Assembly: GCA_035946955.1 (NCBI GenBank)
Contig: DASYYE010000345.1
Coordinates: forward strand, 1 to 39,255
Source: DASYYE01 sp035946955
GTDB lineage: Bacteria > Actinomycetota > Actinomycetes > Streptosporangiales > Streptosporangiaceae
Reading direction: 5' to 3'
Length of the DNA stretch: 39,255 nt
A program made the translations under genes and the position numbers. Below are positions 1-7,280 of this stretch, piece after piece. The notes beneath the pieces were generated by a model. That model had not been told where the DNA came from. It saw only the letters and a program-made list of their open reading frames with translations, and did not search any database. Position 1 is the first letter of the stretch. Every line of letters starts with the position of its first letter.

Positions 1-412
1 AGTTATTCATTCGCTGCTTCATCTCAGCCAGGATGTCCGGCGCGTCGCGCTGGTCTGCGCACGTCAGGAATACATATCCAAATCGGCTCTCGTAGCTCCG
101 GTTCGACTCGGCGAGGGCGAGAGTGGCCGCCGCACCCGCGCCCGCCAGGCCAGCCTGCTCCGCACGGGCCATTGCCGATGGCGTCCCGGCCTCCAGTTGG
201 CCGCCGAGTGGCGGGTGAGCGCGCAGAGCCTCTTCGACTTCCGGCCAGTCCAGCGCGTGGACCTCGGTCGACGCGCTAGCCAGCAGAGAGCCCCGGTCGG
301 CGTACGGCCGTCCCGCCGCGACCACACCAGCCCAGGCGCGCGATGCGCAACAGTCGAGCAACCAGGATTCGGCGCTGTCGCGGGGCAGCCTATTGAAGCC
401 GTCGGTGTTCAA
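1..412 (-). CDS. uraD: OHCU decarboxylase (UraD family), C-terminus cut by window edge
   Basis: Purine catabolism enzyme: it decarboxylates 2-oxo-4-hydroxy-4-carboxy-5-ureidoimidazoline to (S)-allantoin in the cytoplasm. I translated this frame directly; it starts at TTG 412, five bases after a GAGGG ribosome site. The 137 visible codons have no stop and carry family hallmarks: an LLDCCASRAWA stretch near the N-terminus, the catalytic-His segment AHPPLGG (usually HPRIG), the RAEQAGLAGA segment with the conserved Glu, and the core-strand SRFGYVFLTCA. The family is about 165-170 residues, so roughly 30 C-terminal residues lie outside the window. It sits 25 bp downstream of the LmbU-type gene on the same strand and may be read through from it. 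It probably marks ordinary flanking metabolism, although the nearby carbamoylase fusion also belongs to a ureido-compound family. Confidence 0.85.
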   Translation of the reverse strand, partial: MNTDGFNRLPRDSAESWLLDCCASRAWAGVVAAGRPYADRGSLLASASTEVHALDWPEVEEALRAHPPLGGQLEAGTPSAMARAEQAGLAGAGAAATLALAESNRSYESRFGYVFLTCADQRDAPDILAEMKQRMNN

Positions 413-437
413 TGAATCCCTCGATCGAGCGCGCCGG

Positions 438-1106
438 TCAGCCGACATCCAGTATCAGCTCGGCCGCGTGGTCCAAAGCGGACAGCACCCACTGCTCGAA
501 AGAGACGCCTGCGCGCTCTGCGGCCTTGTGCCACCAGTCGACCCGGCTGCCAGGAACGGCGAGCTTCTTCATTTTCTCTGGCTTGTCCGCCGCCGGTTCG
601 GGCGGCCCCGCGAGTTGGGCGTTCCGGACAGCGAGCCGGAGTTGCCTTGTCGTCCAGCCGCGCTGCTCGGCCTGCTCAAGCCACTGATCCTGCTCCTCGT
701 CCGGCAGGGACGCGAGTTCGGAATGGTGCTGGAAAGTGAGTGCTGAGTGGCGCCGGTCTTTCGGGAATCGCCGCGCGACCCACGCGTAGTTCCTGAGCGT
801 CTGATACTGGAGCCCGACTGCCTCGATGCCGCGCTGGTACCTGTCGGAATATTGCTCCCGGCCGTACACCAGCCAATCTCCAAGCCACCAGCACGACGAA
901 TCGACAAGGCCAGACAGCCGACGGCCGGCCAGTGTCCATTCGTCAAAGGAGAGTCGTGCGGTAATATGGAGGCCTACCTTGGTGGTCAGGACTCTTCCTT
1001 GGAGCGCAAAACGCTCCGCGTCGTCAGACCGCAGTCCTGGAATCCCCGCACGAACGGGGGCGGAGATTGTGTCGGCTATTCCCCTCGTGTCAACCATCCT
1101 AGACAT
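438..1106 (-). CDS. LmbU-family transcriptional regulator
   Basis: Member of the cluster-situated activator family of LmbU (lincomycin), NovE (novobiocin) and HrmB (hormaomycin). Recognition rests on the family core: a GRVLTTKVGLHI segment, LSFDEWTLAGRRL, then WWLGDWLVYGREQY and the helix-turn-helix-like YQTLRNYAWVARRF. The C-terminus (SRVDWWHKAAERAGVSFEQW) resembles the usual tail. The start is uncertain: GTG 1133, ATG 1106 and ATG 1097 are in frame. A GGGGAAGG purine tract just upstream favours 1106 (222 aa, used here) or 1097. It is transcribed away from the cluster, towards uraD, behind a 322-bp intergenic region. As the only regulator visible, it is the likely pathway switch; direct binding to the promoters here is inferred. 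Confidence 0.85.
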   Translation of the reverse strand: MSRMVDTRGIADTISAPVRAGIPGLRSDDAERFALQGRVLTTKVGLHITARLSFDEWTLAGRRLSGLVDSSCWWLGDWLVYGREQYSDRYQRGIEAVGLQYQTLRNYAWVARRFPKDRRHSALTFQHHSELASLPDEEQDQWLEQAEQRGWTTRQLRLAVRNAQLAGPPEPAADKPEKMKKLAVPGSRVDWWHKAAERAGVSFEQWVLSALDHAAELILDVG

Positions 1107-1428
1107 ACCTTCCCCGTAAGAAACCCCGCTCACCCTGGGCCTACCCGCTTATTACCGCTAATCACAGATTGAATCCCCGTATCTTCAGGGCAGTTAGTGA
1201 AACGGCATCATTTGCACACCCTATACACCCCGGATGGGGCTGGCCAGCCATGGCTGGCGAACAAGGGTAATTACGGGGCTATGGCGAGCCGGGTACGCCG
1301 TGCCAGCCGGGTGAGCGGGGCGCGGCAGGCCCGCAGGCAGGGAAGCACGGACGGCCACCACCGTGGCGAATGTCCCGTCGACAGGACAGCCACCAGCCCC
1401 GCGGTGGCGAGGGCACACAGCTCAGCCG
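1107..1428. other. Intergenic region upstream of the LmbU-type gene
   Basis: No convincing open frame with a ribosome site was found in these 322 bp. The half next to the LmbU-type gene (about 1140-1230) is A/T-richer than its surroundings, as expected for its promoter, but I could not pick out a well-spaced -35/-10 pair. The part next to the cyclodeaminase-family gene holds two overlapping perfect palindromes (1239-1258), listed separately. The region must contain the regulator's promoter and the 3' end of the mbtH-cyclodeaminase transcript. Confidence 0.6.
1239..1258. repeat. Two overlapping perfect palindromes (operator or terminator candidate)
   Basis: GGCTGGCCAGCC (1239-1250) is a perfect 12-bp palindrome. 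GCCAGCCATGGCTGGC (1243-1258) is a perfect 16-bp palindrome that shares its left half with the first. The element lies about 130 bp upstream of the LmbU-type start and about 170 bp past the cyclodeaminase-family stop. It has no loop and no T-tract, so an operator fits better than a terminator. It is not the CGCCGGCG core that I recall for LmbU binding. Confidence 0.5.
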
Positions 1429-2442
1429 TCAGGCCTCGCCGGGCTCCTCATGCTCCGGAAATGCCACCTCACGGCCGACGCCGAGTTCCCGTGCCCGCTG
1501 CGCGATGTGTAGGCCGGAGAGGGTGTCCTCGGTGGCCAGGCCAAGCGACTTGAACAGGGTCGTCTCAGCGGGGCCGCAGCGGCCCGGGGACCTGCCGAGC
1601 AAGACCTCGCCCACCTCGGCCTTGATCGCCTCCGGGCTCAGCAGTCCCTGGGCGATGGGAACCCCGATGTCGCCCGCTTCGATCAACGCGGCCGACCTGC
1701 TGTCCACGAACACCGAGCAGCGCGCGACCAGTTCGCTGGCGAGCTCCCGCTTGTCCGGGAAAGACGAGCCCACCGCGTTGATGTGTGCCCCCGGCATCAC
1801 ATGCCGGTCCTCCAGGACTGGCTCGGTGCTGCCGGTCACGGTGCAGATGATGTCCGCGTCCGCGGTGGCTTCGGCCACCGATGAGACGGCGTTCACAGGA
1901 AAAGGAAGGTCATGCGCGGACTCGGCAAGGGCGAGCGCCCGCTCCGCGGTCCGGGACCATATGCGGGCGTGCCGCAGTGGCCGCACCGCCGCCATGGCTT
2001 CCAGGTGGCTGCGCGCCTGGACGCCGGCGCCCACGATGGCCACCGTGCTCGCGTCACTGCGGGCGAGCAGGTCCGTGGCCACGCCGGAGACTGCGGCGGT
2101 GCGGATAGCGGTAATGGTCGCGCCATCGAGCAGGGCGTCCAGCCGCCCGGTCCGCTCGTCGAAGACCATGACAAAGCCGGAGTTCACCGGGAGCCCTATC
2201 TGCGGGTTGCTGGGCTTGACGGCGATTATCTTGATGCCGAAGCCACCGTGCGGCATGTCTCCGGACGAGCCCACATACGCCGGCATCACCGCGTAGGCGT
2301 CGCCGCTGGGGGTGCGCAGCATGAGACGCTGCGGCTGGATGACGTTCTCGGAACTGAAAAGCCGCAGCGCCGAACGCATCAGCTCGATGGATTCCTTCAT
2401 CGGGTAGAGGGAACGGACCGCTTCAGCGTCCAGGACGAGCAT
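1429..2442 (-). CDS. Ornithine cyclodeaminase / mu-crystallin family protein, possibly a ketimine reductase
   Basis: 337 aa, full length for the family. The start is ATG 2442 with GGAGG six bases upstream; an in-frame TTG lies just before it. Visible are GGFGIKI and the substrate-loop segment LDGATITAIRTAAVSG, the Rossmann motif VAIVGAGVQARSHLEA and a WSRT end to the second strand, which suggests NADP(H). True ornithine cyclodeaminases have a catalytic Asp after HINAVGG or HINAVGA; here the sequence reads HINAVGSSFPDKREL, with Ser at that place and a PDxREL pattern like mammalian mu-crystallin, a ketimine reductase. So proline supply from ornithine is less likely than imine reduction or reductive amination of a 2-oxo acid. 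An SbnB/VioK-like role in diaminopropionate formation is another option. It lies 56 bp downstream of the MbtH gene, probably in one transcript. Confidence 0.8.
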   Translation of the reverse strand: MLVLDAEAVRSLYPMKESIELMRSALRLFSSENVIQPQRLMLRTPSGDAYAVMPAYVGSSGDMPHGGFGIKIIAVKPSNPQIGLPVNSGFVMVFDERTGRLDALLDGATITAIRTAAVSGVATDLLARSDASTVAIVGAGVQARSHLEAMAAVRPLRHARIWSRTAERALALAESAHDLPFPVNAVSSVAEATADADIICTVTGSTEPVLEDRHVMPGAHINAVGSSFPDKRELASELVARCSVFVDSRSAALIEAGDIGVPIAQGLLSPEAIKAEVGEVLLGRSPGRCGPAETTLFKSLGLATEDTLSGLHIAQRARELGVGREVAFPEHEEPGEA

Positions 2443-2498
2443 CAAGCACCTCCGGCCACGTTTTCGCCAGGTTTCGCATGGCCCGCGGGCACCCAGGG

Positions 2499-2735
2499 CT
2501 ACTTGGACACGGACGCCTGGTCACGGGCCGCCATCTGATCACGCAGGGACTTGGGCCGCATATCCGTCCAGACCTTCTCAATGTGTTCGAGGCAATCCGA
2601 TTTGCGGCCCTGGAAGCCAGCCGCACGCCAGCCCTCTGGTATCTCACGCCCAGTGCGCCATATCGAGTATTGCTCTTCCTCATTGATCACCACGTCATAC
2701 GTTACTTCGGCCTCGTTCGCTTCCTCACCGCTCAT
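2499..2735 (-). CDS. MbtH-like protein (NRPS adenylation chaperone)
   Basis: 78 aa small accessory protein that binds A domains and supports their folding or activity. The family pattern is complete: N18 and E20 region, SIW (W26), PEGW (W36), CLEHIEKVWTDMRP with W56. The start is ATG 2735, with AAGGG eight bases upstream; an in-frame ATG 21 bases further up lacks a ribosome site. It is the only MbtH seen in the window and could serve any of the six A domains. It is read away from the divergent dehydratase gene, with the cyclodeaminase-family gene following. Confidence 0.95.
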   Translation of the reverse strand: MSGEEANEAEVTYDVVINEEEQYSIWRTGREIPEGWRAAGFQGRKSDCLEHIEKVWTDMRPKSLRDQMAARDQASVSK

Positions 2736-2791
2736 GATTGTTACCCTTATGCACATAGGAGAGCGTGGCGATGGGACACCACCTGCAATAT

Positions 2792-2802
2792 GGTCAATGA
2801 CC
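2792..2802. promoter_or_regulatory. Inverted repeat GGTCA-A-TGACC in the MbtH/dehydratase divergent region
   Basis: A perfect 5+1+5 bp inverted repeat lies in the 140-bp gap between the divergent MbtH (start 2735) and dehydratase (start 2876) genes. It is about 57 bp from the MbtH start and 74 bp from the other. Its reverse-strand half TTGACC also resembles a -35 box for the MbtH direction, but no matching -10 is evident. Operator function is a guess from position and symmetry. Confidence 0.3.
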
Positions 2803-2875
2803 TCCCCACCCGCAGCAGGCCACGCATGAATGGTACTGGCCCTTCTTGCTAATGTCTATTGGCGAGGAGGTCGCC

Positions 2876-3913
2876 ATGGGAACGCTTTCGGTGGGTGCTG
2901 TCAGATTCAGCGATGTACTGCGGGCACAGGTGCAGTTGGCTGGCCGCATCCGCCGGACTCCTATGGCACAGCTGCCCACGCTGAGCGTCCTGCTGAAATG
3001 CGAATCGGCACAGGCCACCGGATCCTTCAAGTTCCGCGGTGCACTGAATGCAGTGATCGAGGACCGCCCAGACCAGGTGGTGGCGGGCTCTTCAGGTAAT
3101 CACGGCATCGCATTGGCACGCGCCGCACGCATGGCGGGGGCGACCGCGACCATCTTCATGACAGCGGACTCCGACCCATGGAAACGGCAGCGGATACAGC
3201 GGGAAGCGGGCGTGGTAGAGCTCTGCGAAGGCGGCAACGATGCCCGCGACGAGTGTGCGCGCGCTCATGCCCAGCGGACCGGCGCTTCCCTGATATCCGC
3301 CTATGAGCATCCGGCCGCGATCGCCGGCAACGGGACGGTGGGCCTGGAGGTCATCGCGCAGGCACCGGATGTGACAGACCTCTTCGTGCCCGTTGGAACG
3401 GGTGGACTGCTGGCGGGTGTGTGCCTGGCCGTGCGCGGTGCGCGGTCCGCCGCACGCGTGGTGGGAGTGGAGCCGGCAGGCGCCGATGACTTCGTACGGT
3501 CGGTGAGCGCCGGCCGGCGAGTGCAGATCGACGCGCCAGAGACGATCTGCGATGGCGCGCGGGCGCAGCGTCCGGGGGCGCTGGCCTTCCGCGTAGCCGC
3601 CGAACTCGTGGATGACGTGATCGCTGTGCCCGACTCCACCACCCTGCGGGCGTGGCGGCTGTTGGCATCCCTGGGCATCCGCGCCGAGCCGACCGGTGCC
3701 CTTGCCCTCGCCGGGCTGCTGACCAGCCACCGCGTGGGCGCAGTGCCGGTAGCGATCGTGTCCGGCGGAAACATGTCGGGCGAGCGGCGATTGGCCCTGC
3801 AGGATCCTCACGCCGCGGCATACGGCCGGGGCAGCCCCGCTCGGGTCATGACGGGTGAGCCGTCAACTCCCGGCCCTCCTCCGGCGCCCGGTCAGGCGGC
3901 CACGAGTCACTGA
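2876..3913 (+). CDS. PLP-dependent threonine/serine dehydratase-like enzyme
   Basis: 345 aa, fold-type II PLP enzyme of the catabolic threonine dehydratase / serine racemase group, without the regulatory ACT domain of biosynthetic IlvA. ATG 2876 has GAGGAGG five bases upstream; upstream TTG 2846 and ATG 2852 lack ribosome sites. Motifs: the PLP lysine in SFKFRGA (K52), phosphate-side SSGNHG (72-77), a glycine loop GTGGLLAG, and SGGNMS near the C-terminus. The likely reaction is deamination of L-Thr to 2-oxobutyrate or L-Ser to pyruvate; hydroxyaspartate dehydratase or racemase activity is possible. SFKFRGA argues against the cysteine-synthase-type SbnA. In this cluster 2-oxobutyrate could feed the aldolase at 31503-32570. 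The 3' end overlaps the convergent A-carbamoylase gene by 68 bp, and its last 35 or so residues (rich in Pro and Gly) lie beyond the family core. Confidence 0.85.
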   Translation: MGTLSVGAVRFSDVLRAQVQLAGRIRRTPMAQLPTLSVLLKCESAQATGSFKFRGALNAVIEDRPDQVVAGSSGNHGIALARAARMAGATATIFMTADSDPWKRQRIQREAGVVELCEGGNDARDECARAHAQRTGASLISAYEHPAAIAGNGTVGLEVIAQAPDVTDLFVPVGTGGLLAGVCLAVRGARSAARVVGVEPAGADDFVRSVSAGRRVQIDAPETICDGARAQRPGALAFRVAAELVDDVIAVPDSTTLRAWRLLASLGIRAEPTGALALAGLLTSHRVGAVPVAIVSGGNMSGERRLALQDPHAAAYGRGSPARVMTGEPSTPGPPPAPGQAATSH

Positions 3914-6734
3914 CCAGGCGCGCCACGGACCGCAGCAGGACGTCCGCACCACGGCAGAGGTCAACCATGTCGGAGTTCTCGTCGGCCCGGTGGCTCACGC
4001 CCGCGCGGCTTGGAACGAAGATCATTCCAACAGGCGCGATAGCCGCCACGATCTGGGCGTCGTGGCCGGCACCGCTCGGCATCACCAGCGTCTCCGCCCC
4101 CAGCGTGGCCGCCGCAGCCGCCGCGGCGCTGCGCAGGAACTGCGCGGTCCTCACTGGTTCGCACCGGTGTGACCGCGACACAACGACCTCGACGCCACGC
4201 TCCCGGGCCACCTCACTGGCCGCCCCCCGCAGCTTCGTCTCACCGCCATCGAGACCTCCGGCCGTGACGTCGCGGATCTCGGCTGTCATACGAACCCGCC
4301 CAGGGATGGTGTTGACCGTGTTCGGGTGGTTCTCGATGAAGCCGACGGTTGAGGTGGCGCAGGCGCCCCGGGCGACGGACAGGTCCTCGATTTCGAGCAC
4401 TAGACGTGCCGCCGCCGCGAGGGCGTCGTGCCGTGCCGGCATGGGCACGGTTCCCGGGTGCCCCTGCCGCCCGCATACCTCGATCTCGAAGACCGAACGG
4501 CCGGTGATCGCGTCAACGATGCCGATCGGGATCCGCTGGCTCTCGAGCGTCGTGCCCTGCTCGATGTGCAGTTCCAGGAAAGCGGCGATGCTCCCACGCT
4601 CCCATCGGGCGCCACTCAGGCCGCCGGGGTCGCCTCCGGCCGCGCTGAGACAGGCCGCTACCGGCTTGCCGTCCTGGTCGGCGGCGTGCTCCCAGTCGGT
4701 CAGCGAGCTAGCCACCGCCCTGGACCCCCAGAACGGGTACTGGACTCCGGCGCCCTCCTCGTTCGAGAACGCCACGGCCACCGGCTCGAGCGCACACGGC
4801 AGGCCGGATTCGTGCAGCGTGGCCAGGGCCTCGATCGCAGCGACCACTCCATATGCCCCGTCCAGCCACCCGCCCTGCCGGACCGTGTCCAAGTGCGAGC
4901 CGAACAGGACGACCGGGGATCCACTGCGATCGCGGTCCAGCGGGCGGCGGCTGATGAACAGGTTTGCCGCCGCATCGGTACTCGCCGACAGCCCGGCCGC
5001 TCGCGCGACGTCGCACAGGAACGAGCGTGCCTCGGTCTCGGCCGTTGAGAGCCCAAGCCGCGACAGGCCGCCCTGCGGATCGGCGCCGATACGGGCAAGG
5101 GCCCGTAACGTCGTTTCGAACCTGTGAGGCTGGATGCGCAAGCCGTCGGCCTGGCCGGGTGCCACGGGAGCCACCGCGCCAGCGGGCTGGCCAGCGCCGG
5201 CCGCGTGCCCGGCACGCGGGTGGCCACCGGCCCCGGGTGCCTCATCCCGGCCGCCCGCGGCCCCGTCCGCGGCGAGCAGTGCCCGGCGGTTGACCTTCCC
5301 GTTGGCATCAAGCGGGAACTCCCCGACCCACGCGAACTCCGCCGGGATCATGTACCGCGGAATCCGGCCGACGAGAAATCCGCGCATCGCCGTGGCTGGC
5401 ACGGTGCGCTCACCACGCAGGTACGCCAGCAGCCGGGTGTCGCCCGCGCGCTTGTCGGCCACGAGGACGGCGCCGGTGACGCACTCGTGCTGCATGAGCG
5501 CCGCCTCAATCTCTCCCAGTTCGACTCGGTGGCCCAGCAGCTTGACCATGCCATCGCGGCGGCCCACAAAGGTAAGCACGCCAGAAACTCGCCGGCACTC
5601 GTCGCCGGTGCGGTACACCCGCTCCGGGCCGGTGCCGAGCTCCAGGGTCACGAACCTCTCGGCCGTGAGGTCGGGCCGGTTGAGGTAGCAGCGCGCCAGG
5701 CCAGGGCCTGACATGCACAGCTCGCCGGTGGCGTCTCCCTCGAGCACGGCACCCGCGTCGTCGATGAGGTATGCCTGCATGTTGTGGAGCGGCGTCCCGA
5801 TCGGAGCGTCGCGGTAGTTGTGCTCGTCGATGTCGATCATCGTGCTCATCATGGTGTTCTCGGTCGGCCCGTAGGCGTTGATCAGCCGGGTGCCGGAGCC
5901 TGCGAGGAGTTCGACCATCATCCCCAGATGGGGTGGGCTGGCTCCTTCACCGCCGAAGAACAAGGCGTCGAGCAGCCGCAACTCGGACAGGCCTTCCTCG
6001 GCCACGAAGTTGAGCACCGCCGTCGTGAGAAACAGGGTGGTGATCCCGTGGTTCTTGATCGACGCAGCGAGCGTGGCAGGGTCGAGAGCCTCGCGCGGCG
6101 TCAGCACGACGCACGTGCCGCCCATGGTGAGGGGCCCCCATATCTCGAAGGTCGAGACATCGAAGGCGTCACGGCAGCAATGGGCCATGATGGTGCCCTC
6201 GGAGAGACCCAGCCGCGGGTCCGTGACCAGGTTCTCCACACCCCGATGCTCGATCAGCACGCCTTTCGGTGTCCCGGTCGAGCCGGACGTGTACAGCAGG
6301 TACACCGCGTCCCTGCTGCCGTGGCGGCCCGTGGGCGGTGCAAGATCGCCCCGGTCGCCGGCCGGGTCAGCGCCGAGGACGAGTTCCCGGACACCGTGGG
6401 ACGCACCCGCACGCTGGTCATCGACGATCAGGACGGCGGGCGTCGCGTCGGACAGGATCTGTTCACGCCGCGCCGGTGGGTCGTCCCCATCGAGGGGCAG
6501 GTAGATGCCTCCTACCTGGGCCGCCGCCAGCATGGCCGCGATGCACCGCATCCCAGGCGGAAGCATGATCGCGACGATGTCGCCATGACCTACGCCAGCG
6601 GACCGCAACCACCCAGCGATACGTCCTGACGTTCTCCAAAGCTGCTCGTAGGTATACTCCCCGGACGCGTCGGCGACCGCGATATCGAAAGGCCGCGCCT
6701 GTACCTGCTTCCAAACCAGACCGTCTACTGTCAC
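3846..6734 (-). CDS. NRPS adenylation domain fused to a Zn carbamoylase / allantoate amidohydrolase-like domain
   Basis: 962 aa in one uninterrupted frame. Residues 1-490 form an A domain: TSGSTGTPKG (about 150), AFDVSTFEIW, NAYGPTEN, YRTGD (about 375) and the A10 lysine in NGKVNRR. There is no carrier or C domain. After an Ala/Gly/Pro-rich linker (about 485-535) comes a complete M20-type hydrolase of the N-carbamoyl-L-amino acid hydrolase / allantoate amidohydrolase group, with metal ligands in GSHLDT (H614), WLDGAYG (D625), SNEEG (E659/E660), ELHIEQG (H723) and AGHDAQ (H891), plus HPNTVNTIPG. The specificity residues read by eye, DVFFFGAMMK, match no code I know. The hydrolase may release an amino acid from an N-carbamoyl or ureido precursor, or act on a bound intermediate. 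The A domain could charge the divergent free carrier protein. The start is GTG 6734 (alternative TTG 6737); no ribosome site is visible. Confidence 0.9.
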   Translation of the reverse strand: MTVDGLVWKQVQARPFDIAVADASGEYTYEQLWRTSGRIAGWLRSAGVGHGDIVAIMLPPGMRCIAAMLAAAQVGGIYLPLDGDDPPARREQILSDATPAVLIVDDQRAGASHGVRELVLGADPAGDRGDLAPPTGRHGSRDAVYLLYTSGSTGTPKGVLIEHRGVENLVTDPRLGLSEGTIMAHCCRDAFDVSTFEIWGPLTMGGTCVVLTPREALDPATLAASIKNHGITTLFLTTAVLNFVAEEGLSELRLLDALFFGGEGASPPHLGMMVELLAGSGTRLINAYGPTENTMMSTMIDIDEHNYRDAPIGTPLHNMQAYLIDDAGAVLEGDATGELCMSGPGLARCYLNRPDLTAERFVTLELGTGPERVYRTGDECRRVSGVLTFVGRRDGMVKLLGHRVELGEIEAALMQHECVTGAVLVADKRAGDTRLLAYLRGERTVPATAMRGFLVGRIPRYMIPAEFAWVGEFPLDANGKVNRRALLAADGAAGGRDEAPGAGGHPRAGHAAGAGQPAGAVAPVAPGQADGLRIQPHRFETTLRALARIGADPQGGLSRLGLSTAETEARSFLCDVARAAGLSASTDAAANLFISRRPLDRDRSGSPVVLFGSHLDTVRQGGWLDGAYGVVAAIEALATLHESGLPCALEPVAVAFSNEEGAGVQYPFWGSRAVASSLTDWEHAADQDGKPVAACLSAAGGDPGGLSGARWERGSIAAFLELHIEQGTTLESQRIPIGIVDAITGRSVFEIEVCGRQGHPGTVPMPARHDALAAAARLVLEIEDLSVARGACATSTVGFIENHPNTVNTIPGRVRMTAEIRDVTAGGLDGGETKLRGAASEVARERGVEVVVSRSHRCEPVRTAQFLRSAAAAAAATLGAETLVMPSGAGHDAQIVAAIAPVGMIFVPSRAGVSHRADENSDMVDLCRGADVLLRSVARLVSDSWPPDRAPEEGRELTAHPS

Positions 6735-6740
6735 CAATCA

Positions 6741-6746
6741 ATAGTA
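6741..6746 (-). promoter_or_regulatory. -10 box candidate for a leaderless A-carbamoylase transcript
   Basis: On the minus strand TACTAT ends seven bases before GTG 6734, so transcription would start at or next to the start codon. There is no Shine-Dalgarno sequence between them, which fits a leaderless mRNA, common in actinobacteria. No clear -35 box is seen. Confidence 0.35.
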
Positions 6747-6927
6747 GGGAAAACCTCGCGCGGACCACCAGTACCGTGCCGCTCAGGTCTTGTTCACGCG
6801 ATTGGTCTTCGCCCTTGGCCAAGTCGGCTTTGGCGGTGTTAGCATTGCCCCTTAAAATGCCTGCGGCAACCATCTGCGAGCTGGGCTGGGTTGTCTTGAC
6901 CTGCTCGGCCGTTACCTGGCGAGACGC

Positions 6928-6958
6928 TGGACAGCAGGCAGCCGTCAGGCCGTACAAT
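6928..6958 (+). promoter_or_regulatory. Promoter candidate for the carrier protein-P450-C cassette
   Basis: TGGACA (6928-6933) and TACAAT (6953-6958) are separated by 19 bp, a long but tolerated spacing. Transcription would start near 6965, about 55 bases before the GTG start at 7020. The region lies in the 285-bp gap between the divergent A-carbamoylase and carrier protein genes. Confidence 0.4.
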
Positions 6959-7019
6959 CGACATCTCCATTTCCCTATGATGTGACCGAAACTAGGTGTG
7001 TGCCTAGCCAGGAGGTAAG

Positions 7020-7280
7020 GTGGCGGATCCCGCGCAGGAGGCGCTCCGGCAGACGCTACTGGCGACTGTTGCGAGCCTGCTCAATTTGGAAGACGTTTCC
7101 GGAAGCGACAACTTCTTTGAGCTTGGCGGCCATTCGATCATCGCCGCGCAGATGCTCAGGATGCTGGAACCCGAATTGGGCTACCGCGCCCCGCTGAGGC
7201 ACGTGTTCGAGTCGGAAGACCTTGATGAGCTCGCTGCCCGGCTGTCGGACGGGCTGGGCGAGGCGAAAGCCGTGCCGTGA
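7020..7280 (+). CDS. Free-standing peptidyl carrier protein
   Basis: 86 aa, one complete carrier domain with the phosphopantetheine site in NFFELGGHSI (Ser39). GTG 7020 follows GGAGG by four bases. It overlaps the P450 gene by GTGA, implying translational coupling. A carrier protein, P450 and free C domain in a row suggest that a single amino acid is loaded here, oxidised while bound, and passed on by the C domain. The A domain divergently encoded at 3846-6734 lacks its own carrier and is the obvious loading partner (inference). Confidence 0.93.
   Translation: MADPAQEALRQTLLATVASLLNLEDVSGSDNFFELGGHSIIAAQMLRMLEPELGYRAPLRHVFESEDLDELAARLSDGLGEAKAVP

Noticed and set aside
1429..3913. Cyclodeaminase-family and PLP genes read as an SbnA/SbnB (VioB/VioK) pair for 2,3-diaminopropionate
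   Set aside because: The PLP enzyme has the threonine-dehydratase SFKFRGA and SSGNHG motifs rather than the cysteine-synthase type expected for SbnA, and the two genes are divergent. Kept only as an alternative.
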